DNA from: JAMXLO01 sp035511435
Lineage (GTDB): Bacteria; Pseudomonadota; Alphaproteobacteria; Acetobacterales; Acetobacteraceae
Direction of reading: 5' to 3'
NCBI GenBank assembly: GCA_035511435.1
Contig: DATKFJ010000466.1
Coordinates: forward strand, 1-5,560
DNA length: 5,560 nt
Each line of letters starts with the position of its first letter. Within the stretch, counting starts at the first letter, position 1. Below, one piece after another: positions 5,459 to 5,560 of the stretch. The notes under the pieces are model-generated. The model searched no databases. It was not told the DNA's origin and saw only the letters and a list, made by a program, of their open reading frames with translations. The position numbers and the translations under genes were made by a program.

Positions 5459-5500
5459 CCCCTCGCACCAACCCCCTGCCGTAACGGGAGGGGGGGTGGT
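5459..5500 (-). repeat. Dispersed G-rich repeat, copy B, between tolQ and tolR
   Basis: Read on the minus strand, this copy has a C-rich arm, then GGCAGGGGGTTGGTGCGAGGG. Its core (complement of 5460-5475) matches 13 of 16 bases of copy A in ruvB. It contains a strong hairpin: CCCCCTGCCG (5472-5481) pairs with CGGGAGGGGG (5485-5494) at 9 of 10 positions around a 3-nt loop. It fills most of the second half of the 115-bp tolQ-tolR gap. Confidence 0.7.
5472..5497 (+). promoter_or_regulatory. Hairpin overlapping the probable tolR ribosome-binding site
   Basis: The only Shine-Dalgarno-like sequence before the tolR ATG (5507) is the GGGAGGGGGGG run at 5486-5496. That run is the 3' arm of the stem 5472-5481/5485-5494. 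In RNA the stem would hide the site unless opened by ribosomes or a helper. There is no T-run, so it is unlikely to be a strong terminator. Function is inferred from position. Confidence 0.45.
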
Positions 5501-5506
5501 TTAACC

Positions 5507-5560
5507 ATGGCCGCCACTTTCAACAGCAGGATGCAGCGCCGCGGCCGTTATCGGCCGCTG
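5507..5560 (+). CDS. tolR: Tol-Pal system protein TolR, N-terminal fragment (cut by window end)
   Basis: The ATG opens a frame of 18 codons, reading MAATFNSRMQRRGRYRPL, to the window edge. A short basic cytoplasmic tail ending RGRYRPL is the usual lead-in to the INVTPxVDVMLVLL membrane segment of TolR/ExbD proteins, which would follow just outside the window. The position after tolQ on the same strand makes TolR the natural assignment. It would be the single-span partner of TolQ with a periplasmic domain. The gap of 115 bp from tolQ is wide compared with the overlaps elsewhere in this cluster and is occupied by a repeat. Confidence 0.8.
   Translation, partial: MAATFNSRMQRRGRYRPL

Noticed and set aside
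5391..5504. A 37-codon frame starting at an ATG that overlaps the tolQ stop and ending just before tolR
   Set aside because: Its second half is the dispersed repeat and the first half resembles no known protein. The overlap is tempting and might mark an older tolR start, but nothing supports a separate gene.
1..5560. CRISPR array, tRNA, rRNA, intact insertion sequence or phage genes
   Set aside because: No regularly spaced repeats with unique spacers, cloverleaf signals or transposase/integrase motifs were seen on either strand.

Overview
This 5.56-kb window is GC-rich chromosomal DNA, most likely from an alphaproteobacterium. The gene order yebC ... ruvC-ruvA-ruvB-ybgC-tolQ-tolR and the protein variants (YebC opening MAGHSQFKNIMHRKGAQDA, RuvC with a VNRNGSATLKLG segment) fit that class. 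A member of the Rhodospirillales/Acetobacteraceae is a reasonable guess, but it is inference and not proven by the sequence.

Layout. Bases 1-111 are a leader with a 9-bp inverted repeat. yebC (112-861, +) follows. Between yebC and the convergent GST gene lies a short gap (862-971) holding a near-palindromic hairpin and three tandem 13-bp units. A glutathione S-transferase-like gene (972-1598) runs on the minus strand. Directly upstream of it, on the same strand, is the C-terminal remnant of a PIN-domain (VapC-like) gene (1617-1775). From 1863 onward everything reads on the plus strand as one tightly packed unit: ruvC, ruvA (TTG start), ruvB, ybgC, tolQ (GTG start) and the first 18 codons of tolR, which is cut by the window end.

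Function. RuvA and RuvB form the Holliday-junction branch-migration motor, and RuvC is the resolvase that cleaves the junction. YbgC, TolQ and TolR belong to the Tol-Pal envelope system: TolQ/TolR are the inner-membrane proton-driven motor, and YbgC is a hotdog-fold acyl-CoA thioesterase habitually encoded with it. YebC belongs to the YebC/TACO1 family and is commonly found beside ruvCAB. The repair and envelope modules are joined by 4-bp stop/start overlaps (TTGA, ATGA, ATGA), which suggests one polycistronic message with translational coupling.

The core genes are ordinary. The interest lies in small dispersed elements laid over them. A G-rich/C-rich repeat of the type usually found between genes appears twice in opposite orientations. 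One copy is read in frame inside ruvB and contributes to an N-terminal extension of about 60 residues containing PPPP and an Ala/Ser-rich linker. The other copy sits between tolQ and tolR, where its hairpin covers the probable tolR ribosome-binding site. No new multi-gene system was found.
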